A stretch of 64,000 nucleotides of DNA from Nitriliruptoraceae bacterium (GCA_003558435.1 PWLR01000063.1:1-64000); one strand, 5' to 3'. Positions 50,378 to 61,483 are shown, numbered from the stretch's first letter. Notes: generated from the sequence alone by a model not told the origin. Made by a program: numbers and translations.

Positions 50378-51499
50378 TCAGCTCGATGCGTCAGCGAGGG
50401 CGGTACGCACACCGTCGAGAAGCTCGCTCCATGATGCCTCGAACTTGTCCACACCCTCGTCCTCGAGCTTGCGGACCACGGCGTCGTACTCCACCCCCAC
50501 CCCGGCCAGCGCGCTCATGACCCCGCGCGCATCCTCATAGGTCTCGCGCACGGTGTCGCCACGGATCACCCCGTGGTCGGCGACCGCATCGAGCGTGGCC
50601 TCCGGCATGGTGTTGACCGTGTCCGGTGCCGCGAGCTCGACCACGTAGCGGGTGTCGTCGTACTCGGGGTTCTTCACCCCGGTCGAGGCCCACAGCGGGC
50701 GCTGCACGTTGGCACCGGCGGCGGCCAGCGCCTGCCACCGGTCGCTTGCCAGGACCTCCTCGTAGGCCTCGTAGGCCAGCCGCGCGTTGGCGATGGCGGC
50801 CTGCCCCATCAGTGCGGTCGCCTCGTCGGTGCCGAGCTGCTCGAGTCGCGCGTCGATCTCCGCATCGACCCGACTGACGAAGAACGAGGCCACCGACGCG
50901 ATCTTGGTCAGGTCGTGGCCGGCGTCCCTGGCCTGCTCGATCCCGGCGACATAGGCGTCCAGCACGGCGCGGTAGCGATCGAGGGAGAAGATGAGCGTGA
51001 CGTTGACGCTGATGCCCTCGGCCAGGCAGCGGGTGATCGCCGGCAGACCCGGTTCGGTGGCCGGGATCTTGATGAACAGGTTCGGGCGGTCCACCAGCCA
51101 CCACAGGGCTCGGGCCTCGGCGACCGTGCGGTCGGCATCACGGGCCAGGCGCGGATCGACCTCGATCGACACCCGTCCGTCGATGCCGCCGGTGGCCTCC
51201 GCGACCTCGCGGAGCGTGTCGCAGCCCCAACGCACATCGAAGGTGGTAAGCGCCCGGACGGCTTCCTCGAGGTCGACACCGCGCAGTGCCAGGTCGCGGG
51301 TCTGGGATGCGTAGGCCGCGCCGTCCAGCAGCGCCTTCTGGAAGATCGTCGGGTTGGTGGTGACCCCGACGACGTGCCGCTCGGCGATCAGCTTCGCGAG
51401 GTTGCCCGACGACAGACGTTCGCGGGAGAGATCGTCCAACCAGATGGAGACCCCCACCGAGGAGAGGGCGGCGAGCGGTTCGGCCGAGGCTGTGGACAT
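50378..51499 (-). CDS. tal: transaldolase
   Basis: 373 residues from ATG 51499, with AGGAG seven bases upstream. Pentose-phosphate pathway enzyme that moves a dihydroxyacetone unit between sugar phosphates. [33 protein letters not shown], the Schiff-base Lys in [37 protein letters not shown], and [20 protein letters not shown] are all characteristic of the long actinobacterial/cyanobacterial transaldolase type. It stands alone here, without transketolase or zwf. Confidence 0.96.
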   Translation of the reverse strand: MSTASAEPLAALSSVGVSIWLDDLSRERLSSGNLAKLIAERHVVGVTTNPTIFQKALLDGAAYASQTRDLALRGVDLEEAVRALTTFDVRWGCDTLREVAEATGGIDGRVSIEVDPRLARDADRTVAEARALWWLVDRPNLFIKIPATEPGLPAITRCLAEGISVNVTLIFSLDRYRAVLDAYVAGIEQARDAGHDLTKIASVASFFVSRVDAEIDARLEQLGTDEATALMGQAAIANARLAYEAYEEVLASDRWQALAAAGANVQRPLWASTGVKNPEYDDTRYVVELAAPDTVNTMPEATLDAVADHGVIRGDTVRETYEDARGVMSALAGVGVEYDAVVRKLEDEGVDKFEASWSELLDGVRTALADASS

Positions 51500-51816
51500 G
51501 GTGGGGCTCCTCACGGGATGAATGCGTATGCCAAGCGTAGGACCGAGGCCCGGGCGCTCACGCGTTCGCTCGATCGCGGACGACGTCGGCGGGCGCGAAG
51601 ATCGTGGGCGAGGTGATCGCTCGACGCGAGCCTACGAGCGCGGCCCGGCGACGGGAGGCGCGATCTCGTCGGTGCACTCGGCTGCGCCGTCCGAGACGAG
51701 CGTCGGTACCTTGCCGACCAGGCCCTGCCCACCAGGGTCCTCGCGTCGCCGCCGCGCTCTCACGATCACGACGCCGAAGACGCCGAAGACGCAGGCCCGA
51801 AGACAAAGGCCCGAAG
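51500..51816. other. 317-bp divergent intergenic region between tal and a membrane gene
   Basis: Mostly GC-rich without recognised sites. Its right end is built of short repeats: ACGCCGAAG twice (51771-51788), then ACGCAGGCCCGAAG and ACAAAGGCCCGAAG (51789-51816), the last of which supplies the AAAGG ribosome site for ATG 51817. An open frame from 51604 continues into that gene but its first 70 residues are arginine-rich and unsupported. Confidence 0.5.
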
Positions 51817-52197
51817 ATGACGACCGGCAGCACCGCCGCGCAGACCCCGGCCCGGTCGACGGCCGACCGCATCGCGCGCCAGCTGCTGCTGATCGAGGAC
51901 GCGGCCCCTCGATCGCTCGTCTCTCTACGGGGATCACTGGTCCTGACCGCAGTCCGTTGTGTCCTGACCTACGCACTCATCCCGGTTCTGGCACCGCTCA
52001 TCGGCTGGATGGGTGCGCTTGCGACCCCGGCCTCGCTGGTGCTGTCCCTGGCCGCGATCGCGCTGTCGATCAACAGTCTTCGGCGGGTCTGGATGGCCGA
52101 CTACGCGCACCGCTGGCCCTACACCGCGTTCATCGCGCTCGTCGTGAGCCTGCTGACCGTGGTGGTCGTCAACGACGTCCGAACCCTGCTCGGCTGA
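51817..52197 (+). CDS. small three-helix membrane protein, unknown
   Basis: 126 residues from ATG 51817, with AAAGG seven bases upstream. A polar N-terminus of about 38 residues (STADRIARQLLLIEDAA) precedes three transmembrane helices at about 42-62, 68-87 and 101-119, with a short charged tail. A Cys (LTAVRCVLT) sits in the first helix. I do not recognise a family. It is divergent from tal and convergent with the B12-binding gene. Confidence 0.7.
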   Translation: MTTGSTAAQTPARSTADRIARQLLLIEDAAPRSLVSLRGSLVLTAVRCVLTYALIPVLAPLIGWMGALATPASLVLSLAAIALSINSLRRVWMADYAHRWPYTAFIALVVSLLTVVVVNDVRTLLG

Positions 52198-52281
52198 GCC
52201 CGACCACCAGCCGCGCCCAGAGCCAACGTGTCCGGGACCCGGTGGGGCGACGGCTGCTGACCCGCGAGCGTTCGCCGGCCC

Positions 52282-53322
52282 TCACCAGGCCGCTTCTGCA
52301 TCCACGTCGTCGTCGGTGAGGGTCGCAGCCTCGAGCGTGCGATGGCCGGCTTCGAGCAGATCGGTGGTCCGTGGCAGTTCGCGTATCACCCCGAGCAGGG
52401 CTTCGAGCCCCACGGCCGCCACGCCGGTGGGTACGCCGTGACCGCGCAGTACCTCCGGGAGCCAGGTGATGAAGTCCTGGAAGATCCGTTCGTCCCCGAC
52501 CTGCAGACTCACTGCGGCGAAGCGCAGGATGTGATCGAGATCCTCACGCATCCGGGCCCGTTGGTACTCGTCGTACGAGCGCATCGTCGGGAACCTCTGC
52601 AGCAGACGTCGTTCCGCGGCGATGATCAGCTCGGGCAGTTGCAACTCGAGCATCAACTCCTCGTCGTCGGTGCGCAAGCGCTCCGCCCGCCCGACGGGAC
52701 GATCCATCGCCCGCTCGAACAGCGCCGGCGCGTCGGTCGCCGAACCGGCCCAGCCACTGAGTCCGAGCGCCTCCGCACGGTGCGGGTCAGGTCCGAACGC
52801 GTGCCCCCCGCCGAGGATGGGGAGGTTCAGATCGTCGAGGGCATCGGCGACCCGAGCCACGCCGGGTAGCGCCAGCGGCAATGTGCAACTGATCGCCACC
52901 AGGTCGGCTTTGATACCGCCGAGCGTCCTGCGCAGATGCCGAGGCGGGGTCGACCCGCCGAGGAAGGTGACCTGCCAGCCGGAAGCCCGCCACAGCAGGG
53001 CGGCCATCCGCGCCGGTGTGACGTGCCACTCGCCCTCCGCGCTGAGCAGCACGATCGTCCCGCGCCGTCCCCGAGGGACGCGGACGGCGAGCAGACCCAA
53101 CAGATCGTCGATGATCGCGGTGGCCGCGTGCTCCTGCGCGATCGACCACTCGCCGCATTGCCAGCGTTCACCGACCAGGCGCTGCGCGGGCGCCAGGCCC
53201 TCGGTGACGACACGCTCGATCGACTGGCCCCCGTCGACCGCATCGCGCACGAGATGGGTCGCGCTGTAGGGGTCGAGCGCTTCGAGACATCCGTAGAGGT
53301 CCTCGGCGAGGTCTGGGTTCAT
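52282..53322 (-). CDS. cobalamin-binding protein with CarH-like light-sensing core motif, no DNA-binding domain
   Basis: 346 residues from ATG 53322. A four-helix cap (about 1-75) contains Trp54-x9-Glu64-His65 (WQCGEWSIAQEH), the W-x9-EH signature of CarH-type photoreceptors. A Rossmann B12 domain follows with His100 in SAEGEWHVTPARMAALL, 35 residues after the EH pair, the same spacing as His142 to His177 in Thermus CarH. The residue next to the Trp is Gln55, not the His that forms the light-state bis-His link in CarH. The C-terminal 130 residues are helical (DLDHILRFAAVSLQVGDERI). There is no MerR domain. Confidence 0.8.
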   Translation of the reverse strand: MNPDLAEDLYGCLEALDPYSATHLVRDAVDGGQSIERVVTEGLAPAQRLVGERWQCGEWSIAQEHAATAIIDDLLGLLAVRVPRGRRGTIVLLSAEGEWHVTPARMAALLWRASGWQVTFLGGSTPPRHLRRTLGGIKADLVAISCTLPLALPGVARVADALDDLNLPILGGGHAFGPDPHRAEALGLSGWAGSATDAPALFERAMDRPVGRAERLRTDDEELMLELQLPELIIAAERRLLQRFPTMRSYDEYQRARMREDLDHILRFAAVSLQVGDERIFQDFITWLPEVLRGHGVPTGVAAVGLEALLGVIRELPRTTDLLEAGHRTLEAATLTDDDVDAEAAW

Positions 53323-53690
53323 GCAGCTGTCCTGGAGCCGGCGCCAACAGAAGTCCCGCGCGGTCGGGCCACGCCCGACCTCGCGCCTCCGCCCGGACGG
53401 TCGGCCGACATCCTGCGGACCCACCAACTAACCGATGACGGCACCGCGCGGTAGGTCCGAACGGCCGTCCGACCCCCGCGCGCTCCCCCAGGATCGCGTC
53501 GTCCGCCCCGCGGCGAGGGCGACGTACCGCAGCGGTGGAACGCCCCGCGGTGGTGGGTCGCCTCCAGCGAACCGCAACCCCGCCGGAGCCGGGGGCGGCT
53601 GCACACCGGCGACAGCCCCGACCTCCTCGCGCCCACCGAGCAACACCCCCGCATGCGGGGGCGGACGCACCGAGCCGGCGCGTGCTGCGA
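53323..53690. other. 368-bp intergenic region upstream of the B12 gene
   Basis: Between the start of the B12-binding gene and the 3' end of the DUF389 gene, both minus strand. No cobalamin-riboswitch-like layout was recognised. The only structure seen is the perfect palindrome at 53646-53661. Confidence 0.5.
53646..53661. terminator. GC palindrome 30 bp after the DUF389 gene, possible terminator
   Basis: CCCCCGCATGCGGGGG is a perfect 16-bp palindrome just downstream of the DUF389 stop codon (minus strand). There is no T-run, so it would act as a stem-only terminator at best. Confidence 0.3.
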
Positions 53691-54620
53691 TCAGCGAACG
53701 GTATGGCGCTGATCGGCACGGGTCTTGAACAGGAAGACCCCGGCGATCGTGCCCAGGACCAGCACCACCTCGACCGCGAACCGTGCCAGCGCCTGGCCGG
53801 CCAGGCCGACCTCGCCCGCGACGAGCGCCATGGGCACCAGTGCCGCGGTCGGCACCAACGCGAGCGCCACCATGACGCCGGCGGTGAGCACGGTGCGGTT
53901 GATGGCCATCAGCAGCCCACCGGCCACCCCGGCGACCGCACCCACCACGACGCCGGTCCAGGTGATCGTGCTCCAGTAGACGACCAGATCCTCGGAGAGC
54001 AGGTAGGTCGCCTCCCCACCGCCGTCCAGCGCCGAGGTCCCGAGCAGCGCGCTGAGCAGCGCCGCGACCGTGGCGCCGGCCAGCAGCGCTCCGTATCCGC
54101 GGAGCACGTCGATGGCGCCACCCCGCCACGTCCGCGAGCCGTTGACGAGCCCGAGCATGAACCGCGCGAACGGCTGGAACCCCGGGGCGATGACCATCGC
54201 CCCGATCACCACGTGGATGGCACCGGAGACGATGCCGGCGCCGGCGACCACCCCGGCGATGAACATCACGACGACCTTGTCGGCGGTCATCGTGCTCTCC
54301 TGGCCCATGGTCAGCTCCAGCTCCTCCCAGCTGGTCGCTCCCTGCTCGCGCGTCAGGCTGGTGAACGATTCGGAGACCACGCTCAGCGGCACGGAGGTCG
54401 TCATCGTCACGCCGTCCCTGGTCCCCAGGCCGTACTTGTCGGCGATGCGCATTACCTCGCTGAGCCGGTTGTTGGCCACCTCCACGGCAACCAGGTCCCC
54501 GGGGGGCAGCACCGAGACCGCTTCGTGCAGCTGGATCGACAGCGGCTCGATGTGGCGCAGTTCGGTGACCAGGCTGGCGGTCCGGTGGGACGGCACGGTC
54601 AGTTGGATCGAGCGCGGCAC
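53691..54620 (-). CDS. DUF389 domain membrane protein
   Basis: 309 residues from GTG 54620, with AAGGA nine bases upstream; the longer frame to 55265 overlaps the next gene and is not supported. An N-terminal ferredoxin-like domain (about 1-100, RSIQLTVPSHRTASLVTELR) is followed by about six transmembrane helices. DUF389 features include VSGAIHVVIGAMVIAPGFQP and FARFMLGLVNG. The function is unknown; relatives are described as uncharacterised hydrophobic domain proteins and sometimes as transporters. Monocistronic. Confidence 0.85.
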   Translation of the reverse strand: MPRSIQLTVPSHRTASLVTELRHIEPLSIQLHEAVSVLPPGDLVAVEVANNRLSEVMRIADKYGLGTRDGVTMTTSVPLSVVSESFTSLTREQGATSWEELELTMGQESTMTADKVVVMFIAGVVAGAGIVSGAIHVVIGAMVIAPGFQPFARFMLGLVNGSRTWRGGAIDVLRGYGALLAGATVAALLSALLGTSALDGGGEATYLLSEDLVVYWSTITWTGVVVGAVAGVAGGLLMAINRTVLTAGVMVALALVPTAALVPMALVAGEVGLAGQALARFAVEVVLVLGTIAGVFLFKTRADQRHTVR

Positions 54621-54723
54621 GGTCGGGGTCCTTGGTTCGTGGGAGCGGGGAACGCTAACCGGGGCCGAGACACGCCACGGCGGCCGAACGGGCGGCCGAA
54701 CGGGCGAGACGATCGTGCGAGGC

Positions 54724-54866
54724 CCGCGGCGGAGCTCACGGTCAACGGCACGACCCGCGAGGTCGAGGTACCCCTCGAGGTCGTCACCGCCGACGGCGCC
54801 CCGGTCGTGCTCTCGGTCTCGGACACCACGATGGTGGAGATCCCGGTGCTGATGTCGCGCGAGTGA
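54724..54866 (+). pseudogene. 3' fragment of a YceI-like gene
   Basis: An open stretch ending at TGA 54866 encodes AAELTVNGTTREVEVPLEVV and then TADGAPVVLSVSDTTMVEIP. Its codons have the strong GC3 bias of real genes, and the order (LTVNGTTREVEVPLEV) resembles the middle-to-end of YceI-family lipid-binding proteins. There is no start, ribosome site or upstream half; sequence before about 54715 is unrelated. It is therefore read as a decayed or truncated gene remnant in the gap between DUF389 and the dehydrogenase. Confidence 0.4.
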
Positions 54867-54883
54867 TCGTCGAGCGGGATCGA

Positions 54884-56035
54884 TCAGCGCGGATCGTAGG
54901 GCTCGTGGGGGTAGACGGTTCCGCGTTGCTGGAAGGCCAGGATCTCCGGGTTCTGGATGACGCCGTCGCGGATCTCGATGGCGCGCCGGATCGTCTCGTC
55001 GGTCTCCCAGGCATCCGGTCCGCCGAGAACGGTCGCCAGGTACGGCAGGAGCGCCTCGCTGATCTCCCACGTGGCCGCGTCCCACAACAGCGACGGGCTG
55101 TGGTCGACGGCGTAGTAGTGGATGCCGTCGACCACCTCGAACATGGGATCGTCGAAGGCCGTCGGCTGGGCCCAGTCGAAGCCCATGCCCTCGTCGCACG
55201 AGACGTCGACGAAGAGGCTGCCGGGCGAGAAGGCACCCAGATCCTGCCGCCGTACGAACATCCATGGCGACCCCGTGTCCTGCAGGACGCAGTTGACGAC
55301 GATGTCGTGCTCGGCCAGGAACGTCACCAGCGGTACCGCCATCCCCTCGACGATGGCGTCACTACCCGCCGGGTCCTCGGCATCGTGCTCGAGCCGGACC
55401 ATGCGCGCCGAGTGGATCGGGGAGGCCACAGCGCTGACCTCCCGCACGGTGAGCACGTCGACATCGTGGATCCCCAAGGCGTTGAGCGCCGTGACCGCAC
55501 CGCGCGCCGTCGCCCCGAACCCGATGACCACGGCGCGTCGGGAACGTCCGTAGTGTCCGGTCGATCCGGTCAGCTGTAGCGCGTGCAGCACCGAGCTGTA
55601 GCCCGCGATCTCGTTGTTCTTGTGGAACACGTGCAGGCTGAACGCGCCATGGCCGTCCCAGTGGTTCATCGCCTCGAACGCGATCAGGGTGAGTCGACGA
55701 TCGATGGCTGCCTGCGTCATCGGTTCGTCCTGCACCGCGTGTGGCCACCCCCACACCACCTGGCCCTCGCGGAACTCGGCCAACTCGTGTGCCAGTGGTT
55801 TGGGGACGAGCAACACGTCGCTGTTCGCGATCAGCTCCGACCGATCGAGCATCGAGCCGACGTGGTCGGCCAGGTCGTCGTCGCTGACACCGAAACGTTC
55901 CCCGTACCCCGTTTCGAGCGACATCCGCGCGAGCAGATCCGGATCGATCCGTTCGAGGTGGCGCGGATGGATCGCCAGGCGGCGCTCGTTCTCCTTCGCC
56001 GAGTGCGCGAGTACGCCCAACCGGAGCGGTTCCAT
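54884..56035 (-). CDS. alanine dehydrogenase / PNT family NAD(P)-dependent dehydrogenase
   Basis: 383 residues from ATG 56035. The N-terminal catalytic domain has AHSAKENERRLAIHPRHLE and LLVPKPLAHE; the NAD-binding Rossmann motif is VVIGFGATARGAVTALNALG, followed by DVDVLTVREVSAVAS. These place it in the alanine dehydrogenase/transhydrogenase superfamily. The opening and the YYAVDHSPSLLWDAATWEIS region look closer to N5-(carboxyethyl)ornithine synthase and related opine-type enzymes than to true Ald, so the substrate is left open. It is divergent from the nucleoside transporter, with a shared operator-like dyad at 56098-56120. Confidence 0.82.
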   Translation of the reverse strand: MEPLRLGVLAHSAKENERRLAIHPRHLERIDPDLLARMSLETGYGERFGVSDDDLADHVGSMLDRSELIANSDVLLVPKPLAHELAEFREGQVVWGWPHAVQDEPMTQAAIDRRLTLIAFEAMNHWDGHGAFSLHVFHKNNEIAGYSSVLHALQLTGSTGHYGRSRRAVVIGFGATARGAVTALNALGIHDVDVLTVREVSAVASPIHSARMVRLEHDAEDPAGSDAIVEGMAVPLVTFLAEHDIVVNCVLQDTGSPWMFVRRQDLGAFSPGSLFVDVSCDEGMGFDWAQPTAFDDPMFEVVDGIHYYAVDHSPSLLWDAATWEISEALLPYLATVLGGPDAWETDETIRRAIEIRDGVIQNPEILAFQQRGTVYPHEPYDPR

Positions 56036-56097
56036 GGTGACCCTGACGGTCGGCGGCTCCCTCGCCGGGTGGCGGGCGGATCGAGGTGGAACCTAGT

Positions 56098-56120
56098 CGG
56101 ACACCTCATGACGGTGTCCG
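56098..56120. promoter_or_regulatory. 23-bp perfect dyad midway between divergent genes
   Basis: CGGACACC (56098-56105) and GGTGTCCG (56113-56120) are perfect inverted arms with a 7-bp spacer, 63 bp from each flanking start codon. Size and position are typical of a repressor operator shared by the dehydrogenase (minus) and the transporter operon (plus). No regulator gene is adjacent. Confidence 0.6.
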
Positions 56121-56183
56121 CGCGGTCGATGCCCGGCCGCTGATGGTCTCTAGCGTCGATGCACGGACATCGAGGACTCGACC

Positions 56184-57317
56184 ATGACCGGGAGCCCCAT
56201 GGACCTCTTCCGTCGGACGTTCGCCATCATCGCTGCCGGCGCCCTGGTGCTGACCGCCTGCGGCGAGGCTCCCGAGGACGATCCGGTCGCCACACCGGAC
56301 GACGACGCACCCGACGACCCGGATGCCGACCCGGACGCCGAGGAACCGGACGAACCGGACGAACCGGTGGACTTCACCGGCTGCCTCGTCACCGACCAGG
56401 GCGGGGTCGACGACCGGTCGTTCAACGAGACCGCGTTCGCCGGTCTGGAGCAGGCCGAGGAGGAGTTCGGTATCGACACCCAGGTGCTGGAGTCGCAGTC
56501 GGAAGCGGACTTCGAGCCCAACATCCAGTCGTTCATCGATCAGGACTGCGACATCATCATCACCGTCGGGTTCCTGCTGGCGGAGGCGACCGAGAGCGCG
56601 GCCCAGGCCAACCCGGACCAGTTGTTCGCAATCGTCGACGAGACCTTCGAGGACGACTACGACAACCTGCGTGAACTGACCTTCGCGACCGACGAGGCCG
56701 CGTTCCTCGCCGGCTACGTCGCCGCCGGGACCACCGACACCGGCACGGTCGGCACCTACGGCGGCATCAACATCCCCACGGTGTCGATCTTCATGGACGG
56801 CTACCTCGCCGGCGTGGAGTACTACAACCAGGAGAACGACGCGGAGGTGTCCGTCGCGGGTTGGGACGGATCCGACGGGTTGTTCACCGGGAACTTCGAA
56901 TCGCAGGACGACGGCCGCAACGTGACCGACTCGCTGTTGCAGACGGGCGCGGACATCGTCATGCCGGTCGCCGGACCGGTCGGCCTCGGGACCGCGACCG
57001 CGTTGGAGGACTTCGGGTCGGGCCTGATGATCTGGGTGGACACCGACGGCTACGAGTCGGTCCCGCAGTTCCAGGAGTTGATGCTCACCTCGGTGCTCAA
57101 GCAGATGGACGTCGCCGTGTACGAGTCCGTGCGGCTCGCGGTCGAGGACCAGTGGGAGGGTGGCCCCTACGTCGGGACGCTCGAGAACGACGGCGTCGGG
57201 ATCGCGCCGTTCCACGAAAACGAGGATGCGGTGCCGCAGGAGGTGCGCGACGCCCTCGACGAACTGGAACAGGGCGTCATCGACGGGGAGATCTCCGTGG
57301 ACCCGGCCGACTACTGA
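56184..57317 (+). CDS. BMP-family nucleoside-binding lipoprotein of ABC importer
   Basis: 377 residues (ATG 56184; ATG 56199 is also possible). Signal peptide with lipobox LTAC (Cys at about 26), an acidic linker (DDDAPDDPDADPDAEEPDEP), then the BMP/PnrA fold: CLVTDQGGVDDRSFNETAFA, EADFEPNIQSFIDQDCDIII, ATDEAAFLAGYVAAG, YGGINIPTVSIFMDGYLAGV and WVDTDGYESVP. It captures a ligand outside, most often a purine nucleoside, and delivers it to the two permeases encoded downstream. First gene of a four-gene operon. Confidence 0.92.
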   Translation: MTGSPMDLFRRTFAIIAAGALVLTACGEAPEDDPVATPDDDAPDDPDADPDAEEPDEPDEPVDFTGCLVTDQGGVDDRSFNETAFAGLEQAEEEFGIDTQVLESQSEADFEPNIQSFIDQDCDIIITVGFLLAEATESAAQANPDQLFAIVDETFEDDYDNLRELTFATDEAAFLAGYVAAGTTDTGTVGTYGGINIPTVSIFMDGYLAGVEYYNQENDAEVSVAGWDGSDGLFTGNFESQDDGRNVTDSLLQTGADIVMPVAGPVGLGTATALEDFGSGLMIWVDTDGYESVPQFQELMLTSVLKQMDVAVYESVRLAVEDQWEGGPYVGTLENDGVGIAPFHENEDAVPQEVRDALDELEQGVIDGEISVDPADY

Positions 57318-57339
57318 GCGATCGCCCCGGGGGCACCGC

Positions 57340-58868
<1,529 letters not shown>

Positions 58869-58872
<4 letters not shown>

Positions 58873-60224
58873 GCGGATCGCCACCACCCGACGAGGCGCC
58901 ACAGGGTGGCACCGACCCAGCCACCCCCGATGCGGCCACCCACGCGGATCAGGCCCCGGAGCGCGACGGGAGCTCGACCGCGACCCTGACCGAGGACGAG
59001 CGTGCCGCCGAGATCGCGGCGGCCGACGAGCGCGCGCGAGACCAGGGCACGATCGGCCTCGAGGCCGGGTTCGCCGAACGGTTCGTCGCGGCGGTGACCG
59101 GCACGAGCGTGTTGGTCACCCTGCTCGCGTTCGTGGCGGCGTTCGTCGTCGGGGGCATCGTGATCGCCCTGTCCGACGGAGCGACCCAGCAGGCGCTCGG
59201 TTACTTCACCGCCCGACCGTCCGACACCTTCGTCGCCGCGTGGGAGGTCGTGAGCGCCGCCTACGTCGCACTGATCACCGGCTCCCTCGGCGGACGATCG
59301 CAGATCTCCGAGACGTTGGTGTCCGCAACGCCGCTGATCCTGACCGGTCTGGCCGTCGCCGTACCGTTACGGGCCGGGTTGTTCAACATCGGGGGGGAGG
59401 GACAGGTCATCGCCGGCGGCATGGTCGCCGGCTTGATCGGGTTCTCGTTCCCCGGCCTGCCGCTGGTCATCCATCTGCCGTTCGCACTGCTCGGCGGGCT
59501 GCTGGCCGGCGCGCTCTACGGCTGGGTGCCGGGCGTGTTGAAGCAACGGACCGGGGCGCACGAGGTCATCACGACCATCATGCTCAACAACATCGGGGTG
59601 CTCACCAGCGCCTACCTGCTGTCGACGCTGCTGTTCCGTGTCCCGGAGCGGACCGATCCGATCTCCCGTCCCGTCGCGGAGTCGGCGACGCTGCCGCGTT
59701 TCGTGCCCGAACTGCGCGTCAACGTCGGCATCGTGATCGCCCTGCTGTTGGGGGTGCTGATCTTCTGGCTCGTGGAACGCTCGGCCCAGGGCTTCGAGCT
59801 CAACGCGGTCGGGCTCAACCCGCATGCGGCGACCACCTCCGGCATGGACCCGGGCCGCACGGTGATGCGCGCGATGACGGTCGGAGGCGCGCTGGCAGGC
59901 ACGGCGGGCGCGAGCGTGATCCTCGGGGTCCAGGGCCGGATCACCACGGGGTTCTCCGCCGGGCTCGGCTTCGACGGCATCACGGTCGCGCTGCTCGGAC
60001 GCGGCCGCATCGGCGGGACGGTGGCTGCGGGACTGCTGTTCGGCGCCCTGAAGTCCGGCGGCCGCTCGATGCAGGCGCAGACGGGCACCTCCCTCGACCT
60101 GGTGCTGGTCATCCAGGCGCTCATCATCATCTTCGTGGCCGCTCCCGGCCTGGTGCGCGCGATCTTCCGGGTGCGAGCCGAGGAACTCACCACCGCCCAG
60201 GTCGCGAAAGGCTGGGGTTCATGA
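58869..60224 (+). CDS. nucleoside ABC transporter permease (YufP-like)
   Basis: 451 residues from ATG 58869. The first 65 residues are hydrophilic (PPPDEAPQGGTDPATPDAAT and an acidic helix), unusual but common in this phylum. Then about ten helices of the branched-chain/BMP permease type: LVSATPLILTGLAVAVPLRA, GLFNIGGEGQVIAGGMVAGL, GAHEVITTIMLNNIGV and FELNAVGLNPHAATTSGMDP. It pairs with the second permease encoded by the overlapping downstream gene. Confidence 0.9.
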
Positions 60225-61483
60225 GCGCCGTCGCCACAACGACCTCGGCCGCCGCGAAGACCCGACGCAGCCGCCGGTTCGGCGCCTTCTCCCTTCTGCT
60301 CGTGGCGGTCATGGGTGGGGCGTTCACCACCACCGCACGGGGCGACACCGCGACGTTCGTGCTCAACGACGCCCGCGGCCAACTGTTCGACCTCCCCGCG
60401 CTCGTGTTGCCCGTGGTGCCCACGGTGATCGTGCTCACGATCGCGGTCGCGGCCATCGCCGCCCGTCAGCTCACGACCGGGTTCGGCGACCGGGCGGTGG
60501 TGATGGTGGGGGTCGCATCGGGGTTGTTCGTGCTCGCGTTCCTGACCTGGGCGGCAGCCGGCGACGCGCTGTCGGTGATCGGGTTGCTGCGCGGCACCGT
60601 GCGGGCATCGACGCCCATCGCGTTCGGGGCGCTGTGCGGGGTGCTGTGCGAACGTGCCGGTGTGATCAACATCGCGATCGAGGGCCAGTTCCTGGCGGCC
60701 GCGTTCGCGGCCGCGGTGTTCGCCTCGATGGCGGGAAGCCCGTGGGTGGGTCTGCTGGGAGGCATCGGCGCCGGGGCGCTGGTGGCCTGGATGTTGGCCG
60801 GCCTGTCGATCAAGTTCAAGGCCGATCAGATCGTGGTCGGCGTGGTCCTGATCGTGTTCGCCACCGGGGTGACCTCGTTCCTGACGACCCAGATCCTGTC
60901 CGGCAACCCCCAGCTCAACACCCCGTCGCGGTTCCCGACGCTCGAGATCCCCCTGCTGGCGGAGATCCCCATCGTCGGCCCGATCCTGTTCCGTCAGACG
61001 ATCCTGGGCTTCGGGATGTTCGTCGCGGTGGCGTGGCTGCACTACGCGCTGTTCGAGACCAAGTGGGGACTGCGGCTCCGGTCGGTCGGCGAGCATCCGA
61101 AGGCGGCCGACACCGTCGGGATCCGGGTGCTCGCCACCCGCTACCGCGCGGTACTGCTCGGTGGGGTCGTTGCCGGGATCGGCGGATCCTGGTGGACGCT
61201 GGATGCCGTCGGCCAGTTCTCGCGGGAGATGACCGGAGGGCGCGGGTTCATCGCCCTGGCCGCGATGCTGGTCGGCCGCTACAGCCCGGTCGGTGCGTTC
61301 GGGGCGGCCCTGCTGTTCGGCTTCGCGGATGCACTCGCCACCTCGCTGCAGCTGCTCGGCGTCCCGATCCCGTCGACGTTGCTGCTGACCGCGCCGTTCG
61401 TGGTCACCATCATCGTCGTGGCGGGACTCGTCGGCCGGCTACGACCGCCGGCCGCCAACGGCCAGCCCTACGTCAAGGGCTGA
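60221..61483 (+). CDS. nucleoside ABC transporter permease (YufQ-like)
   Basis: 420 residues from ATG 60221 (ATGA overlap). About ten membrane helices with the second-permease landmarks TPIAFGALCGVLCERAGVIN followed by IAIEGQFLAAAFAAAVFASM, FKADQIVVGVVLIVFATGV, WGLRLRSVGEHPKAADTVGI and GRGFIALAAMLVGRYSPVGA. Last gene of the importer; the sequence after it (61484-61548) has a GACACCGGTGTC palindrome at 61511-61522 in the convergent gap with the SulP gene. Confidence 0.9.
   Translation: MSAVATTTSAAAKTRRSRRFGAFSLLLVAVMGGAFTTTARGDTATFVLNDARGQLFDLPALVLPVVPTVIVLTIAVAAIAARQLTTGFGDRAVVMVGVASGLFVLAFLTWAAAGDALSVIGLLRGTVRASTPIAFGALCGVLCERAGVINIAIEGQFLAAAFAAAVFASMAGSPWVGLLGGIGAGALVAWMLAGLSIKFKADQIVVGVVLIVFATGVTSFLTTQILSGNPQLNTPSRFPTLEIPLLAEIPIVGPILFRQTILGFGMFVAVAWLHYALFETKWGLRLRSVGEHPKAADTVGIRVLATRYRAVLLGGVVAGIGGSWWTLDAVGQFSREMTGGRGFIALAAMLVGRYSPVGAFGAALLFGFADALATSLQLLGVPIPSTLLLTAPFVVTIIVVAGLVGRLRPPAANGQPYVKG

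Noticed and set aside
53323-53690. Cobalamin riboswitch upstream of the B12-binding gene
   Set aside because: No B12-box-like sequence or fitting paired arms was seen; only a short palindrome is present.
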